Assembly (NCBI GenBank): GCA_017531505.1
Contig: JAFXKX010000007.1
Span: forward strand, 45,419 to 109,418
Direction of reading: 5' to 3'
From: Clostridia bacterium
GTDB taxonomy: Bacteria > Bacillota > Clostridia > Christensenellales > Christensenellaceae
DNA: 64,000 nt
The notes beneath the pieces are model-generated. The model was not told the origin of the DNA and searched no databases. It worked only from the letters and a program-made list of their open reading frames with translations. Shown here in pieces: positions 8,291 through 16,969 of the stretch. Both the position numbers and the translations under genes were made by a program. Position 1 is the stretch's first letter. The number at the start of each line of letters is the position of its first letter.

Positions 8291-8827
8291 TTATTTTACC
8301 GCTTCTGCGCCCTTTGCCAACGCCTGCTCGTTGACAGGAATCAGATGTGCTTTCTTTGCACCAAAGGAGGCAGTCAGGCATGCTATTGCCGTTTTGGGAG
8401 ATACAATGCCCGTTTTTTCCAAAACCGCACCCAGCATGACCATGTTTGCGACTCTGCCATTACCCAGTTCTTCTGCAATGGCATTGACCGGTACATAGTA
8501 TACTTCGATATCGGTTCTTTCTGTTTTCAGGTCGATAAGAGAGCTGTTGACAAACAGTTTTCCGCCGGGCGCTACATTGCCCTCATATTTTTCAAAAGAC
8601 GGTCTGTTCATAACAACAACGACATCTGCCTCGGTAACTACCGGGCTGCCGACCTCCTCGTCAGATACCACAACACTGCAGTTTGCGGTACCGCCGCGCA
8701 TCTCAGGGCCATAAGAGGGGAGCCAGGATACGTTTTTGCCTTCCTGCAGACCGGAGTAAGCAATCAGCTGACCCAGCAGCAATACGCCCTGTCCGCCAAA
8801 ACCTGCACTGATAATCTGATGCAGCAT
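8291..8827 (-). CDS. 2-oxoacid:ferredoxin oxidoreductase gamma subunit (KOR/VOR type)
   Basis: The 178-residue protein is the gamma subunit of a multisubunit 2-oxoacid:ferredoxin oxidoreductase. It opens with SAGFGGQGVLLLGQL, the family's glycine-rich signature, followed by WLPSYGPEMRGG, which contacts the CoA-binding region. It is the last gene of the delta-alpha-beta-gamma operon and starts one base after the beta-subunit stop. The same gene family serves 2-oxoglutarate (Kor) and branched-chain 2-oxoacids (Vor); the sequence alone does not settle which. Confidence 0.9.
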   Translation of the reverse strand: MLHQIISAGFGGQGVLLLGQLIAYSGLQEGKNVSWLPSYGPEMRGGTANCSVVVSDEEVGSPVVTEADVVVVMNRPSFEKYEGNVAPGGKLFVNSSLIDLKTERTDIEVYYVPVNAIAEELGNGRVANMVMLGAVLEKTGIVSPKTAIACLTASFGAKKAHLIPVNEQALAKGAEAVK

Positions 8828-8828
8828 A

Positions 8829-9566
8829 TCACTCTACCTCCTTCTTGACACCCAGAGGATAATACGGGATCATATTTTCCTTGAGCCAATCCAGTGCAGC
8901 CACCGGCGTCATACCCCAGTTGGTAGGACAGGTAGACAACAATTCTATGAAGGAGAAGCCTTTGCCTTCCATCTGATACGTCAAAGCCTTTTTGATGGCT
9001 TTCTTTGCTTTCACAATATTGGGCACGTCATGCAGAGATACACGCTCTACATAGCAGGCACCATCCAGTGTTGCAATGATCTCGGACATACGGATCGGCA
9101 GACCACAATGATCTTTCTGACGTCCGTAAGGAGAAGTGGTCGTTACCTGACCTTCCAGTGTAGTCGGTGCCATCTGTCCGCCGGTCATACCGTAGATCGC
9201 GTTATTGATAAAGATGGTCGTTACTTTTTCGCCTCTTGCTGCCGCATGAATGATTTCTGCGGTACCGATCGAAGCAAGGTCGCCGTCACCCTGATATGTA
9301 AATACCAGTTTGTCGGGATGTACACGTTTGATACCGGTAGCTACTGCCGGAGCACGTCCGTGAGCAGCTTCCATCATATCACAGTTAAAATAGTTGTATG
9401 CAAATACAGCGCAGCCTACCGGTGCAACACCGATGGCCTTATCTGCCATACCCAATTCTTCAATACATTCTGCTACCAATCTGTGCGCAATGCCATGGGT
9501 GCAGCCCGGGCAATAATGGAACGGCACATCGGTAAGCATTTTTGTTTTTTCAAATACTACTGCCAT
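8829..9566 (-). CDS. 2-oxoacid:ferredoxin oxidoreductase beta subunit (thiamine diphosphate domain)
   Basis: The 245-residue beta subunit binds thiamine diphosphate. It contains FHYCPGCTHGIAHRL near the N-terminus and the ThDP/Mg motif GDGDLASIG ending in FINNAIYGMTGGQ about 30 residues later. Only a few cysteines are present, consistent with an enzyme whose clusters are mostly carried by the separate delta ferredoxin subunit. It lies three bases from the alpha subunit and one base from gamma, so the complex is encoded by a tight operon. Confidence 0.92.
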   Translation of the reverse strand: MAVVFEKTKMLTDVPFHYCPGCTHGIAHRLVAECIEELGMADKAIGVAPVGCAVFAYNYFNCDMMEAAHGRAPAVATGIKRVHPDKLVFTYQGDGDLASIGTAEIIHAAARGEKVTTIFINNAIYGMTGGQMAPTTLEGQVTTTSPYGRQKDHCGLPIRMSEIIATLDGACYVERVSLHDVPNIVKAKKAIKKALTYQMEGKGFSFIELLSTCPTNWGMTPVAALDWLKENMIPYYPLGVKKEVE

Positions 9567-9569
9567 TGT

Positions 9570-10634
9570 TTATTCCCTGCCTTCCGTAAGCTTGACCAGT
9601 TCGTTTACCATATCCTGTGTAGTGGGGACAAAGCCGCCCAGCGTACCCTTGAAGTAAACCGGCTTCTTGCCGTTTACAGCCAGGCGTACATCCTCTACCA
9701 TCTGCCCTGCACTCATCTCCACAGTCAGGAATGCCTTTACCTGATCTGCAGCTTTTTCGTAAGCTTCGGAGGGGAAAGGCCAAATGGTGATGGGGCGGAT
9801 CAAACCGACCTTGATGCCCATTGCACGCGCCTTCAATACCGCACTCTTTGCGATTCTCGCAGTGGTGCCGTATGCGGTGATACAATATTCCGCATCTTCC
9901 ATCATAAAGGTTTCTACCTTGGTCTCGTTCTGCTTGATCTGTTCATATCTTGCCATCAGACGCTCGGTTACCTCCAGCATCTGTTCAGGTTCGATATACA
10001 AGGAGTTGATAACCGCTCTGTCGCGGGATTTGTCTTCCCAACCGGTCGCTGCCCATGTTTTTGCAGGCACTTCACGTTTCTTGGGCTGTCTGAACTCTAC
10101 AGGTTCCATGATCTGACCGATCATGCCATCGCCCAGTACCATAACCGGGATGCGGTATGTATCTGCAATATCAAAGCCTTCCATAACCATATCTGCAGCT
10201 TCCTGTACAGTCGAGGGAGCCAGTACCACCAGATGATAGTCACCATGCCCGCCGCCTTTGGTCGCCTGGAAATAATCGCCCTGTGCAGGCTGAATGCCGC
10301 CCAAGCCGGGGCCGACACGCATAATATTTACGATTACGCAAGGAAGTTCTGCGCACGCGATATAGCTGACGCCTTCCTGCTTAAGGCTGATACCCGGGCT
10401 GGAGGAAGAAGTCATAACTCTTGCCCCGGCACCTGCAGCACCGTATACCATGTTGATTGCCGCTACTTCGCTCTCAGCCTGCAGGAAGCAGCCGCCTTCC
10501 TGAGGCAATCTGCGGCTCATATATTCGGGAATTTCATTCTGAGGAGTAATGGGATAACCGAAGAAATATCTGCAGCCTGCCTGGATCGCAGCTTCGCCGA
10601 TCGCTTCGCTTCCCTTCATCAATTTTTTAGCCAT
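9570..10634 (-). CDS. 2-oxoacid:ferredoxin oxidoreductase alpha subunit (VorB/KorA)
   Basis: The 354-residue alpha subunit starts with KLMKGSEAIGEAAIQAGCR and YFFGYPITPQNEIPEYM, the typical pyrimidine-binding domain signature, then FLQAESEVAAINMVYGAAGAG and TSSSSPGISL. A C-terminal transketolase-C-like domain contains LIRPITIWPFP. Clostridial proteins of this form are usually labelled VorB (3-methyl-2-oxobutanoate) by annotation pipelines, but experimental substrates are few. In anaerobes the enzyme can run toward reductive carboxylation of acyl-CoA to 2-oxoacids. Confidence 0.92.
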   Translation of the reverse strand: MAKKLMKGSEAIGEAAIQAGCRYFFGYPITPQNEIPEYMSRRLPQEGGCFLQAESEVAAINMVYGAAGAGARVMTSSSSPGISLKQEGVSYIACAELPCVIVNIMRVGPGLGGIQPAQGDYFQATKGGGHGDYHLVVLAPSTVQEAADMVMEGFDIADTYRIPVMVLGDGMIGQIMEPVEFRQPKKREVPAKTWAATGWEDKSRDRAVINSLYIEPEQMLEVTERLMARYEQIKQNETKVETFMMEDAEYCITAYGTTARIAKSAVLKARAMGIKVGLIRPITIWPFPSEAYEKAADQVKAFLTVEMSAGQMVEDVRLAVNGKKPVYFKGTLGGFVPTTQDMVNELVKLTEGRE

Positions 10635-10663
10635 TTTGATCCCTTTCTTCTCTTGTCACAAAT

Positions 10664-10870
10664 TTATCGTTCCACAGTAAATACAACATCCGGGCACATA
10701 CGTGCACAAGATGCACAGCCGATGCAGGCATCCATATCTGTGATACTGATGGGGTGATAGCCCTTGGTATTCAGCTTATCTTTATGCAGCTGCAATATCT
10801 TTTTCGGGCAGACGCTTACACACAAGGAGCAACCTTTGCAGGCTTCTTCGTTAATCGTGAGTTTCGCCAT
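10664..10870 (-). CDS. 2-oxoacid:ferredoxin oxidoreductase delta subunit (2[4Fe-4S] ferredoxin)
   Basis: This 68-residue protein has two classic 4Fe-4S motifs, CKGCSLCVSVCPKK and CIGCASCARMCPD, and is the first gene of the operon. It transfers electrons between the ThDP site and soluble ferredoxin. An AGAGGT site precedes the ATG. Its promoter lies about 75 bases upstream. Confidence 0.93.
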   Translation of the reverse strand: MAKLTINEEACKGCSLCVSVCPKKILQLHKDKLNTKGYHPISITDMDACIGCASCARMCPDVVFTVER

Positions 10871-10917
10871 AGTGATACCTCTTTCTATCTAAAATTAAAA
10901 TTTATACATTGTTCATA

Positions 10918-10972
10918 CAAGGTGAAAAAACCTTGCACACATTAGAATAGCACATTTCGCTATCTGTGTAAA
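10918..10972 (-). promoter_or_regulatory. Promoter and 5' mRNA hairpin of the 2-oxoacid oxidoreductase operon
   Basis: On the minus strand TTTACA (10967-10972), a 17-base spacer and TATTCT (10944-10949) form a good SigA promoter. At about the expected transcription start, CAAGGT pairs with ACCTTG (10918-10923 with 10930-10935) around a U-rich loop, giving a hairpin at the very 5' end of the mRNA that may stabilise it or bind a regulator. Confidence 0.65.
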
Positions 10973-11014
10973 TATGATGATTCCTGCCAATTTTCAGCAA
11001 ATGCTCATAATTTT

Positions 11015-11704
11015 TCACAAAATTTCATTGAGCCAATCCGGGCGCATATACAGATGCACCGGCAATACCGGATAATTGCCCTCATAGGACGGTGCCAGAT
11101 CTTCTTTGACCGCAGTGCACTTTATCGGGATCCCAGTCAATCGGGATACGGCCTCTGCCATCTGTTCGCCCTGTGCAATAATATCCATATCTGTCTCCTG
11201 CGCAAGATTACCATTGCAGATCAGCCCCGTTACCTGTATACGAGCCTTTGCCTCGATCTCTCTCAATAAGGATAGGATTGCTTCCGGAGTCGACTGCATC
11301 GGGCGCGCCGGATTGATGACAAATAAAAATTCACTTTCGTCTTTGCATTTTGCAAAATGCTCCTGCAGCAATCCCAATACCGATGCCCCTACCGGGTCAC
11401 CGCCAATGTCAAACACTGCACGATCCGGCTTGGTATCAAACGGCGCATATATCTCCGCCGGCAGCGTGGGGACATCCATCATGGTATTGGCATAGTCCGG
11501 CTTGATCACGCGAACACCTGCCTGTTCGAGGATCTGCTGCTTACTGGAGGATTTGAAATAAGGATTGATAATATCCATATCTACCAGCATGGTAGATCCC
11601 TTCTTGGCCGCATCTATTGCCAGATTGATGGAAAGTTCTGTCTTTCCGCTGCCAAAGTTACCTATCATTACGGTATATCTCTTAAAAGTTACTGTATTGC
11701 TCAT
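11015..11704 (-). CDS. P-loop ATPase of the MinD/ParA/CobQ superfamily
   Basis: The 229-residue protein has a Walker A motif GNFGSGKTELSINLA near residue 13, LVDMDIINPYF (a Walker A'/switch-like segment), VFDIGGDPVGA and VINPARPMQSTP. It ends near the length of the P-loop domain alone. Such small ATPases often sit beside ferredoxin-dependent oxidoreductase genes in Clostridia, where an assembly or regulatory role has been guessed but not shown to my knowledge. It lies 13 bases after the upstream FAD-protein gene and about 145 bases before the delta ferredoxin gene, which has its own promoter. Confidence 0.8.
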   Translation of the reverse strand: MSNTVTFKRYTVMIGNFGSGKTELSINLAIDAAKKGSTMLVDMDIINPYFKSSSKQQILEQAGVRVIKPDYANTMMDVPTLPAEIYAPFDTKPDRAVFDIGGDPVGASVLGLLQEHFAKCKDESEFLFVINPARPMQSTPEAILSLLREIEAKARIQVTGLICNGNLAQETDMDIIAQGEQMAEAVSRLTGIPIKCTAVKEDLAPSYEGNYPVLPVHLYMRPDWLNEIL

Positions 11705-11716
11705 TGTTCTCTCCTG

Positions 11717-13297
11717 TTATTGCGGACGCGCAAATTCCGATATGATCTGATACGCCAACCGCACGCCATCAATGGCTGCCGACATGATACCGCCCGCATA
11801 TCCTGCACCTTCGCCGCCGGGATACAATCCCTGCAGACTGGAACACAGCTGTTCGTTTCTCACGATACGCACCGGAGACGAGGTACGCGTTTCCACGCCA
11901 ATCAGCAAACCCTGCTTCACGAAACCGGGAATTGCTCTGTCAAACTGCTGTGCCGCACCGATGATCCCCTGACGAATGAATCCGGGCAAACAAGCAGACA
12001 AGTCAGCCGATACTGTATACGGCAAATAACTGTTGGCAGGCAGCTTTCTGCCGCTCTTACCGTCGATAAAATCCTGATACGTCTGCGCCGGTGCCCCGTA
12101 TCCATTTGCCATGGTGTATGCCGCCTTTTCCAACTGACGCTGCAGCGCAATGCCGCCCAGCGGACCAGAGGGCATATCCTCTTTGCCCACACTCACCACC
12201 AGAGCACTGTTGGAGTATTGGGTATCTCTGCTGTGCCAGCTCATACCGTTGACTACAGTATGCCCTTCTTCCGTCGCAGAACATACCACTTCACCACCGG
12301 GACACATACAGAAAGAATATACGCCGCGACCATTTACCTGTGCTTTCACAGCATATTCTGCTGCGCCCAACAGTTCTGCAAACTTGCCATATTGCCGATC
12401 ATCGATCAGCTTTCGCGGATGCTCTACCCGTACCCCCATCGCAAACGGCTTGGGTTCCAGTATCAACCCTGCCTGCAGCAGCATCTCAAAGGTGTCTCTC
12501 GCACTGTGACCGATCGCCAATATACAAGCATTACAGTCCACTTTGGTATGTACACCCTTATGACTGTATTCTATCGCCTGCAGTTTTCCGCCATGATGAT
12601 GCAGTTGCTCCAAACGGGCCTCAAACAGTACCTCTCCACCCATCTTACGGATCTCCCGACGCATGGACGCTACGATTTTGCGTATATTATCTGTTCCCAA
12701 ATGGGGTTTTGCATAATAGGCGATATCTTCCGGGGCACCGTGGCGGATAAATATCTCTGTCACTTTCGCCGAACGGGGGTCTTTGTTCCGGGCAGTCAGT
12801 TTGCCATCCGAAAATGCGCCTGCCCCACCCTCGCCAAAGCAAGCATTGCTTTCAGGGTCCAATCTGCCTTCCTTCTGTAATGTTTCAAAATCTTTGGCAC
12901 GGTCTTCGATGGCCTTGCCGCGTTCAATCAACAGCGGACGATACCCATGCTGTGCCAATATATACGCAGCAAATAATCCGCATGGACCCGCGCCTACCAC
13001 GACCACCCGATCATTCAGTCTGCCGTTACCCTCTTGCGGCACAGGCAATTCTGCCGCCTCATATACGGCAATACCTTTTTGCATCAACTTTCCTGCAACA
13101 GCTTCCTCCGTCTGTATCCACAACGAATATTTATACTGCAGATTATCTTTCTTACGGGCATCCAGAGACTTTCTGACAATGCCCCATGCACGGATATCCT
13201 GTACACGGATCCCTAATTTTTTAGCGATACGGCCGGGCAACACATCTTCTCTTTCCCGTACGCTGACCGCCAACTCGTGTATGATCAGTTTCTTCAT
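11717..13297 (-). CDS. FAD-dependent oxidoreductase of the COG2509 type, function unknown
   Basis: The 526-residue protein has an N-terminal cap (about 1-90) with RKSLDARKKDN, then the dinucleotide motif VVVGAGPCGLFAAYILA at 98-115, an ERG signature, and CFGEGGAGAFSDGKLTAR, typical of uncharacterised FAD-dependent dehydrogenases in Firmicutes. LYPGGEGAGYAGGIMSAAIDG near the C-terminus closes the FAD site. It is probably co-transcribed with the downstream ATPase gene (13-base gap). Substrate unknown. Confidence 0.85.
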   Translation of the reverse strand: MKKLIIHELAVSVREREDVLPGRIAKKLGIRVQDIRAWGIVRKSLDARKKDNLQYKYSLWIQTEEAVAGKLMQKGIAVYEAAELPVPQEGNGRLNDRVVVVGAGPCGLFAAYILAQHGYRPLLIERGKAIEDRAKDFETLQKEGRLDPESNACFGEGGAGAFSDGKLTARNKDPRSAKVTEIFIRHGAPEDIAYYAKPHLGTDNIRKIVASMRREIRKMGGEVLFEARLEQLHHHGGKLQAIEYSHKGVHTKVDCNACILAIGHSARDTFEMLLQAGLILEPKPFAMGVRVEHPRKLIDDRQYGKFAELLGAAEYAVKAQVNGRGVYSFCMCPGGEVVCSATEEGHTVVNGMSWHSRDTQYSNSALVVSVGKEDMPSGPLGGIALQRQLEKAAYTMANGYGAPAQTYQDFIDGKSGRKLPANSYLPYTVSADLSACLPGFIRQGIIGAAQQFDRAIPGFVKQGLLIGVETRTSSPVRIVRNEQLCSSLQGLYPGGEGAGYAGGIMSAAIDGVRLAYQIISEFARPQ

Positions 13298-13322
13298 ATA
13301 CTTTTATACTTTCTTTTCTCTG

Positions 13323-13357
13323 AAAAAGCCGCCTTTGATCTTGATCAAAGGCGGCTT
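13323..13357. terminator. Strong bidirectional terminator between cdaR and the FAD protein gene
   Basis: A perfect 15-bp stem (13326-13340 with 13343-13357, built on AAGCCGCC and GGCGGCTT) is followed on the minus strand by a T-tract. It ends the cdaA-cdaR transcript. Confidence 0.9.
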
Positions 13358-13361
13358 GTAC

Positions 13362-14651
13362 TCATTTGATTTCTACCGATACGCTGGCGTGTTCAAGTGT
13401 CACTTCCGAGATGTCTATCCCTCCCAGATCTTCTACCTTCACCGGCAGTACATACGAACCGGGTTTTTGCCCTGCAAGATCCACATAAATCTTGATATCT
13501 TCCCTCTGCACATTGGACATCGCACTGATGCCGCCGCGCACCACAATATCCGTATACATTTCCGACAATACTGCGGTATAGCCGCTCTCCGTATTCATCA
13601 CGCGGATCGCTACATTCTCAAATTTCTTTTCGGTAGTCTTTTCTTCGATCTGTGCATAAAAAGAGATCACATTGCCATTGGGGAAACGGATTCCCTGAAT
13701 GGACTGCAGTTCTGCCTGCAAAATCTTGCCTTTGTCTGCATTTTCGGCAGAAATACTCTTGATTGCCAATTTATCAATCTGCGCCAATAATTCTTCTTCG
13801 CCTACGATCTCTACCGTATTCGAATTCAAAGAAATATTCACTACCTCATAATTTTCCGCAACATCGGTTATGCTGTTTTTGATTTCTTCCACATCCAGCT
13901 CAATGGTCTTGATTTTCAATACATCCAGACCCACGATCACAGACGGGATTTCTCCGCCAATAGTATTCAGTTTGATCACTTTTCCATCGATATCTGTCAG
14001 CTGCACAGTATAACTGTTGCTGACATCTTCAGATATGCCGTCCACAGAGATCACGGCCACGGCACGGGTCACCTGCTCCACCTTACTCTTGGGGCCGGAT
14101 ATCACAATATGCCGCTCTGTCATTTTGGGAGTATCCACAAAATATCCGTCTGCCGGTGTGCCTTCCAGTCTGCACTCTACCGGAACACGACGTTCTGCCA
14201 ATTCTTCTACCACGACTGTTACTGTGCCGGGTGACATTTTACTGACCGAAGCACCTGCGATCGATACCGATGTCTGTATAGGCAGCGTATAGGTATCCGG
14301 TTCACTGATCCCCGAAAAATCCACGAATGCCTTGACATTGTTGGTGCTGATATTTTTATGACTGTCCTGCCCCGCAGAGATCTTCAGATCCGTGACATGT
14401 ACCAGATCATCGATTTCTACTGTCAGCCCCTGTTCCCGCAGTTCTGTGATCCCGGTATAGGTGACCGGAACATCAGATAACGTCATCTGCCGTGTCGGGT
14501 TTGCATCTGCGATAACATAGCTCCACAAAATCACTGCAAAAACCAGTGATATTACTTTCAGCCAGGTATCCTTTCTGAAAAAATTACCGATAGACTTGCA
14601 AATCTTGGTTATCATTTCCCGCACTGCAATGTTTCTATTTTCTTTATCCAT
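13362..14651 (-). CDS. cdaR: CdaA regulatory protein CdaR (YbbR domains)
   Basis: The 429-residue protein has one N-terminal transmembrane helix (about residues 27-48, ISLVFAVILWSYVIADANP) and extracytoplasmic YbbR repeats, recognisable by recurring VPVTYTG, VPVECRLEGTPADGY and G-x-Y-LPV segments. CdaR binds and tunes the membrane diadenylate cyclase CdaA. The gene overlaps the cdaA end by eight bases, the classical arrangement. glmM, the usual third member, is not directly downstream. Confidence 0.92.
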   Translation of the reverse strand: MDKENRNIAVREMITKICKSIGNFFRKDTWLKVISLVFAVILWSYVIADANPTRQMTLSDVPVTYTGITELREQGLTVEIDDLVHVTDLKISAGQDSHKNISTNNVKAFVDFSGISEPDTYTLPIQTSVSIAGASVSKMSPGTVTVVVEELAERRVPVECRLEGTPADGYFVDTPKMTERHIVISGPKSKVEQVTRAVAVISVDGISEDVSNSYTVQLTDIDGKVIKLNTIGGEIPSVIVGLDVLKIKTIELDVEEIKNSITDVAENYEVVNISLNSNTVEIVGEEELLAQIDKLAIKSISAENADKGKILQAELQSIQGIRFPNGNVISFYAQIEEKTTEKKFENVAIRVMNTESGYTAVLSEMYTDIVVRGGISAMSNVQREDIKIYVDLAGQKPGSYVLPVKVEDLGGIDISEVTLEHASVSVEIK

Positions 14652-15486
14652 TCCGCTTCCAGACCTTTCCGCCGATCAATCTTCTTGCAGAGCGCTCCTT
14701 GACATGGTAGATCTCTTCAAGAACTTCGTGCAAAGATTTGATGTCCAGATATCTGGTCAAATTTCCCTCATGTGCCAAAGAGATAACACCGTTCTCCTCG
14801 GAAACAATCAGAATATGTGCATCCGATACTTCCGAAATGCCCAGACCCGCACGGTGACGGGTACCCAATTCGGAAGAGAGATTGCGATTATCGCTCAGCG
14901 GTAAAAAACAGCCTGCCGCAACGATACGGTCTTCTTTAATAATCATTGCACCATCGTGCAGCGGTGCATTGTGAAAAAAGATATTTTCCAACAGTTCACT
15001 GGTAATACGTGCATCCACCAATTGCCCGCTTTCGATCACATCCTGCAGACCGGTTTGGTTTTCAAATACAATGAGTGCACCTACTTTATGCTTTGACATA
15101 TTCAGTACAGCACGTTCGATCTCTTCGATTTCACGGCTGAAATCTTTGATCTCTGTGCCGGATACCATTGCAAACAGTTTATTGCGGCCCATATGCTCCA
15201 ACGCCCGGCGGATCTCAGGCTGGAAGATAATGATGATAATGATCAGGCCGGCCTCAATAAACTTATTGAGTACCCATGACATCGCCGATAATCCGATACT
15301 CTCACAGGCAAATGCCAGCACAATAAATAAACCGAGCCCCTTCAAAACCTGCGAAGCTCTTGTTTTACGGGTCAACTTCAAAAGTCCGTAGACTGCTACC
15401 GCGATCAGAAGAATATCCACCAGATCCAACAGTGTGAAGTTTAATCCATTATTTGAAATCTTTTCGAATATTTCCGTCAGATTCAT
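14644..15486 (-). CDS. cdaA: Membrane diadenylate cyclase CdaA (c-di-AMP synthase)
   Basis: CdaA makes cyclic di-AMP, which controls potassium uptake, osmolyte balance and the cell wall. The 280-residue protein has three hydrophobic helices in the first 90 residues and a DAC catalytic domain with the DGAMII motif (near 178) and GTRHRAGLGISE motif (near 209). Length and layout are typical. The start follows a potential site 17 bases upstream, and the protein is translationally coupled with cdaR. Confidence 0.95.
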   Translation of the reverse strand: MNLTEIFEKISNNGLNFTLLDLVDILLIAVAVYGLLKLTRKTRASQVLKGLGLFIVLAFACESIGLSAMSWVLNKFIEAGLIIIIIIFQPEIRRALEHMGRNKLFAMVSGTEIKDFSREIEEIERAVLNMSKHKVGALIVFENQTGLQDVIESGQLVDARITSELLENIFFHNAPLHDGAMIIKEDRIVAAGCFLPLSDNRNLSSELGTRHRAGLGISEVSDAHILIVSEENGVISLAHEGNLTRYLDIKSLHEVLEEIYHVKERSARRLIGGKVWKRNG

Positions 15487-15523
15487 TTGCTTTCCCTTTT
15501 CTCATTTCCACCGCAATGGGCTC

Positions 15524-15781
15524 TTATGTGTTTCTGTCTGTCGGTTGTTCCGTAGTCACCTTTTCTGCTGCTTCCGCTTCCTTCAACATTTCCCTGAGTT
15601 GTTGGATATCCAGCATCATATAGTCTGCTTTTCTGCTCTGTTCCAACAGTTCCAGATCCTTGCCAAGCGGCCGCCCTGCAGTCAATGCCTCTTCTGCCAT
15701 ACGATTCAGTTGCTCAAGTTCGATCTCGTAAGCCTCTTCCTTTTGCCGAAGAAGCTTCTTTGTATCTGTTTGTTTTTTCAT
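15524..15781 (-). CDS. Small charged protein, possibly Spo0E-like
   Basis: This 85-residue, highly charged helical protein (MKKQTDTKKLLRQKEEAYE at the start) has a stretch from IELEQLNRMAEEAL through LELLEQSRKADYMMLD that recalls the Spo0E aspartyl-phosphatase layout (helix, turn, S-x-x-x-D helix). The SQELD signature appears only as SRKAD, so the match is weak. A GGGGCG site precedes the chosen ATG; an upstream ATG would add 12 residues. It sits 37 bases upstream of cdaA and may share its transcript. Confidence 0.6.
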   Translation of the reverse strand: MKKQTDTKKLLRQKEEAYEIELEQLNRMAEEALTAGRPLGKDLELLEQSRKADYMMLDIQQLREMLKEAEAAEKVTTEQPTDRNT

Positions 15782-15864
15782 ACTATCGCCCCTGTTCCGG
15801 CAGTTTATCGTACACAAATGGTGTACCTACTTTTATTTTATTCCCTGCCACTATTTTTATCAAG

Positions 15865-16839
15865 TTAATCTTGCAGGTATTCTGCAAATACCATGTGCAA
15901 AACCCCTTGATCATCCCATTCAAAATACAGCATCTCGTGCAGTTCCTGCGTTTCGGCCAGACCCCGTTCCGTCAGAAACGCCGCGTCCGCCGCATGGATA
16001 CGATATGTATATACTGCTTCTACCCAGTAATGATAATCTGCCGTATACCCATCGTACACCATTGTTTTCCCGTCACCTGCTTGCAACTGCTTTTTCAGCA
16101 GACGTACATTGACGCCATATTTCTCATATTCCTGTTGCTGATCGTTCAGGCTTTCCAGCGAGATCCCATCTCTGTCAAGAAACTCCCCGGCCACATAGGT
16201 CGTATAAAAATCCCACGCTTCTTGTGCGGAGAATGTATTGCATTGCATTTCATAACGCCAGTACAGATATTGATTGGCAATACGCAGCATATCATCCTTC
16301 TGCTGCTGGGTCAGTTTCTGTCGATGCTCTATGGGCAGCATATCTCCGTCTTCGGGTAAGTAAGAGAATCCGGATATTTTGTAATCTCCGTCCTGATCGA
16401 TAAAATAGACCTGATAGATCAGATCGTAAGTTTGCCCTTCTTCAAAATAATTCTGCTCCGGGTAATCCGGGCGGAACTGTTCGATATACACCCGTACTTT
16501 GAGTTTTTGAACGACATAATCAACTCCGTCCAGTGTCTGATATTCAAACCCACGGTCCTCTGACAGCAGCAGGCTGCTGATCAATTCCGTATCCTGCACA
16601 TGATATACACCGGCATTATAAGCAGGGTCCTCCAGATAATACGCCAGATACTCCTGTTCGTAATGCGACTTGGCGAATTCCGTCATTTTCTTTTCCGTAA
16701 ATGCTGTATAATCCGCATCCCACAATAACTGCATCAGTTCTTCGCAAACATCGTACAGTTCCTCAGGTGTATGCGGTTGTTTGCTGCATCCGGTCAATAT
16801 ACAAAGCAATGCCAATACCATTGCGAACAGTCGTTTCAT
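15865..16839 (-). CDS. Hypothetical lipoprotein
   Basis: The 324-residue protein has a lipoprotein signal peptide: MKRLFAM, a hydrophobic core and the lipobox LTGC with the lipidated cysteine at about residue 19. The mature part is rich in tyrosine and acidic residues and has no motif I recognise; a NTF2-like fold is possible from the repeated Y-x-V strands but this is a guess. The start is set by an AGGAGGTAACG site; an ATG five codons upstream is poorer. It probably leads the transcript into the Spo0E-like gene 83 bases away. Confidence 0.8.
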   Translation of the reverse strand: MKRLFAMVLALLCILTGCSKQPHTPEELYDVCEELMQLLWDADYTAFTEKKMTEFAKSHYEQEYLAYYLEDPAYNAGVYHVQDTELISSLLLSEDRGFEYQTLDGVDYVVQKLKVRVYIEQFRPDYPEQNYFEEGQTYDLIYQVYFIDQDGDYKISGFSYLPEDGDMLPIEHRQKLTQQQKDDMLRIANQYLYWRYEMQCNTFSAQEAWDFYTTYVAGEFLDRDGISLESLNDQQQEYEKYGVNVRLLKKQLQAGDGKTMVYDGYTADYHYWVEAVYTYRIHAADAAFLTERGLAETQELHEMLYFEWDDQGVLHMVFAEYLQD

Positions 16840-16916
16840 CGTTACCTCCTGCACCTATTCTTTATAGAGTATCTCATTTTCTCTTACTTCTCAATACCAA
16901 TCCGCATTCCAATTTA

Positions 16917-16946
16917 TGTATATTCCGTGAATTTCCTCACATACTA
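16917..16946 (+). promoter_or_regulatory. Forespore-type (SigG/SigF) promoter
   Basis: TGTATA (16917-16922), a 17-base spacer and CATACTA (16940-16946) match the SigG consensus (TGWATA, CATACTA) almost perfectly. It is placed just before the AAGGAGG site of the DUF421 gene and suggests expression inside the developing spore. Confidence 0.65.
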
Positions 16947-16969
16947 ACGGTATCTGTAAGGAGGAATTT

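Noticed and set aside
9030..10757. 575-codon open frame on the plus strand
   Set aside because: Antisense to the alpha and beta subunits of the 2-oxoacid oxidoreductase; no motif.
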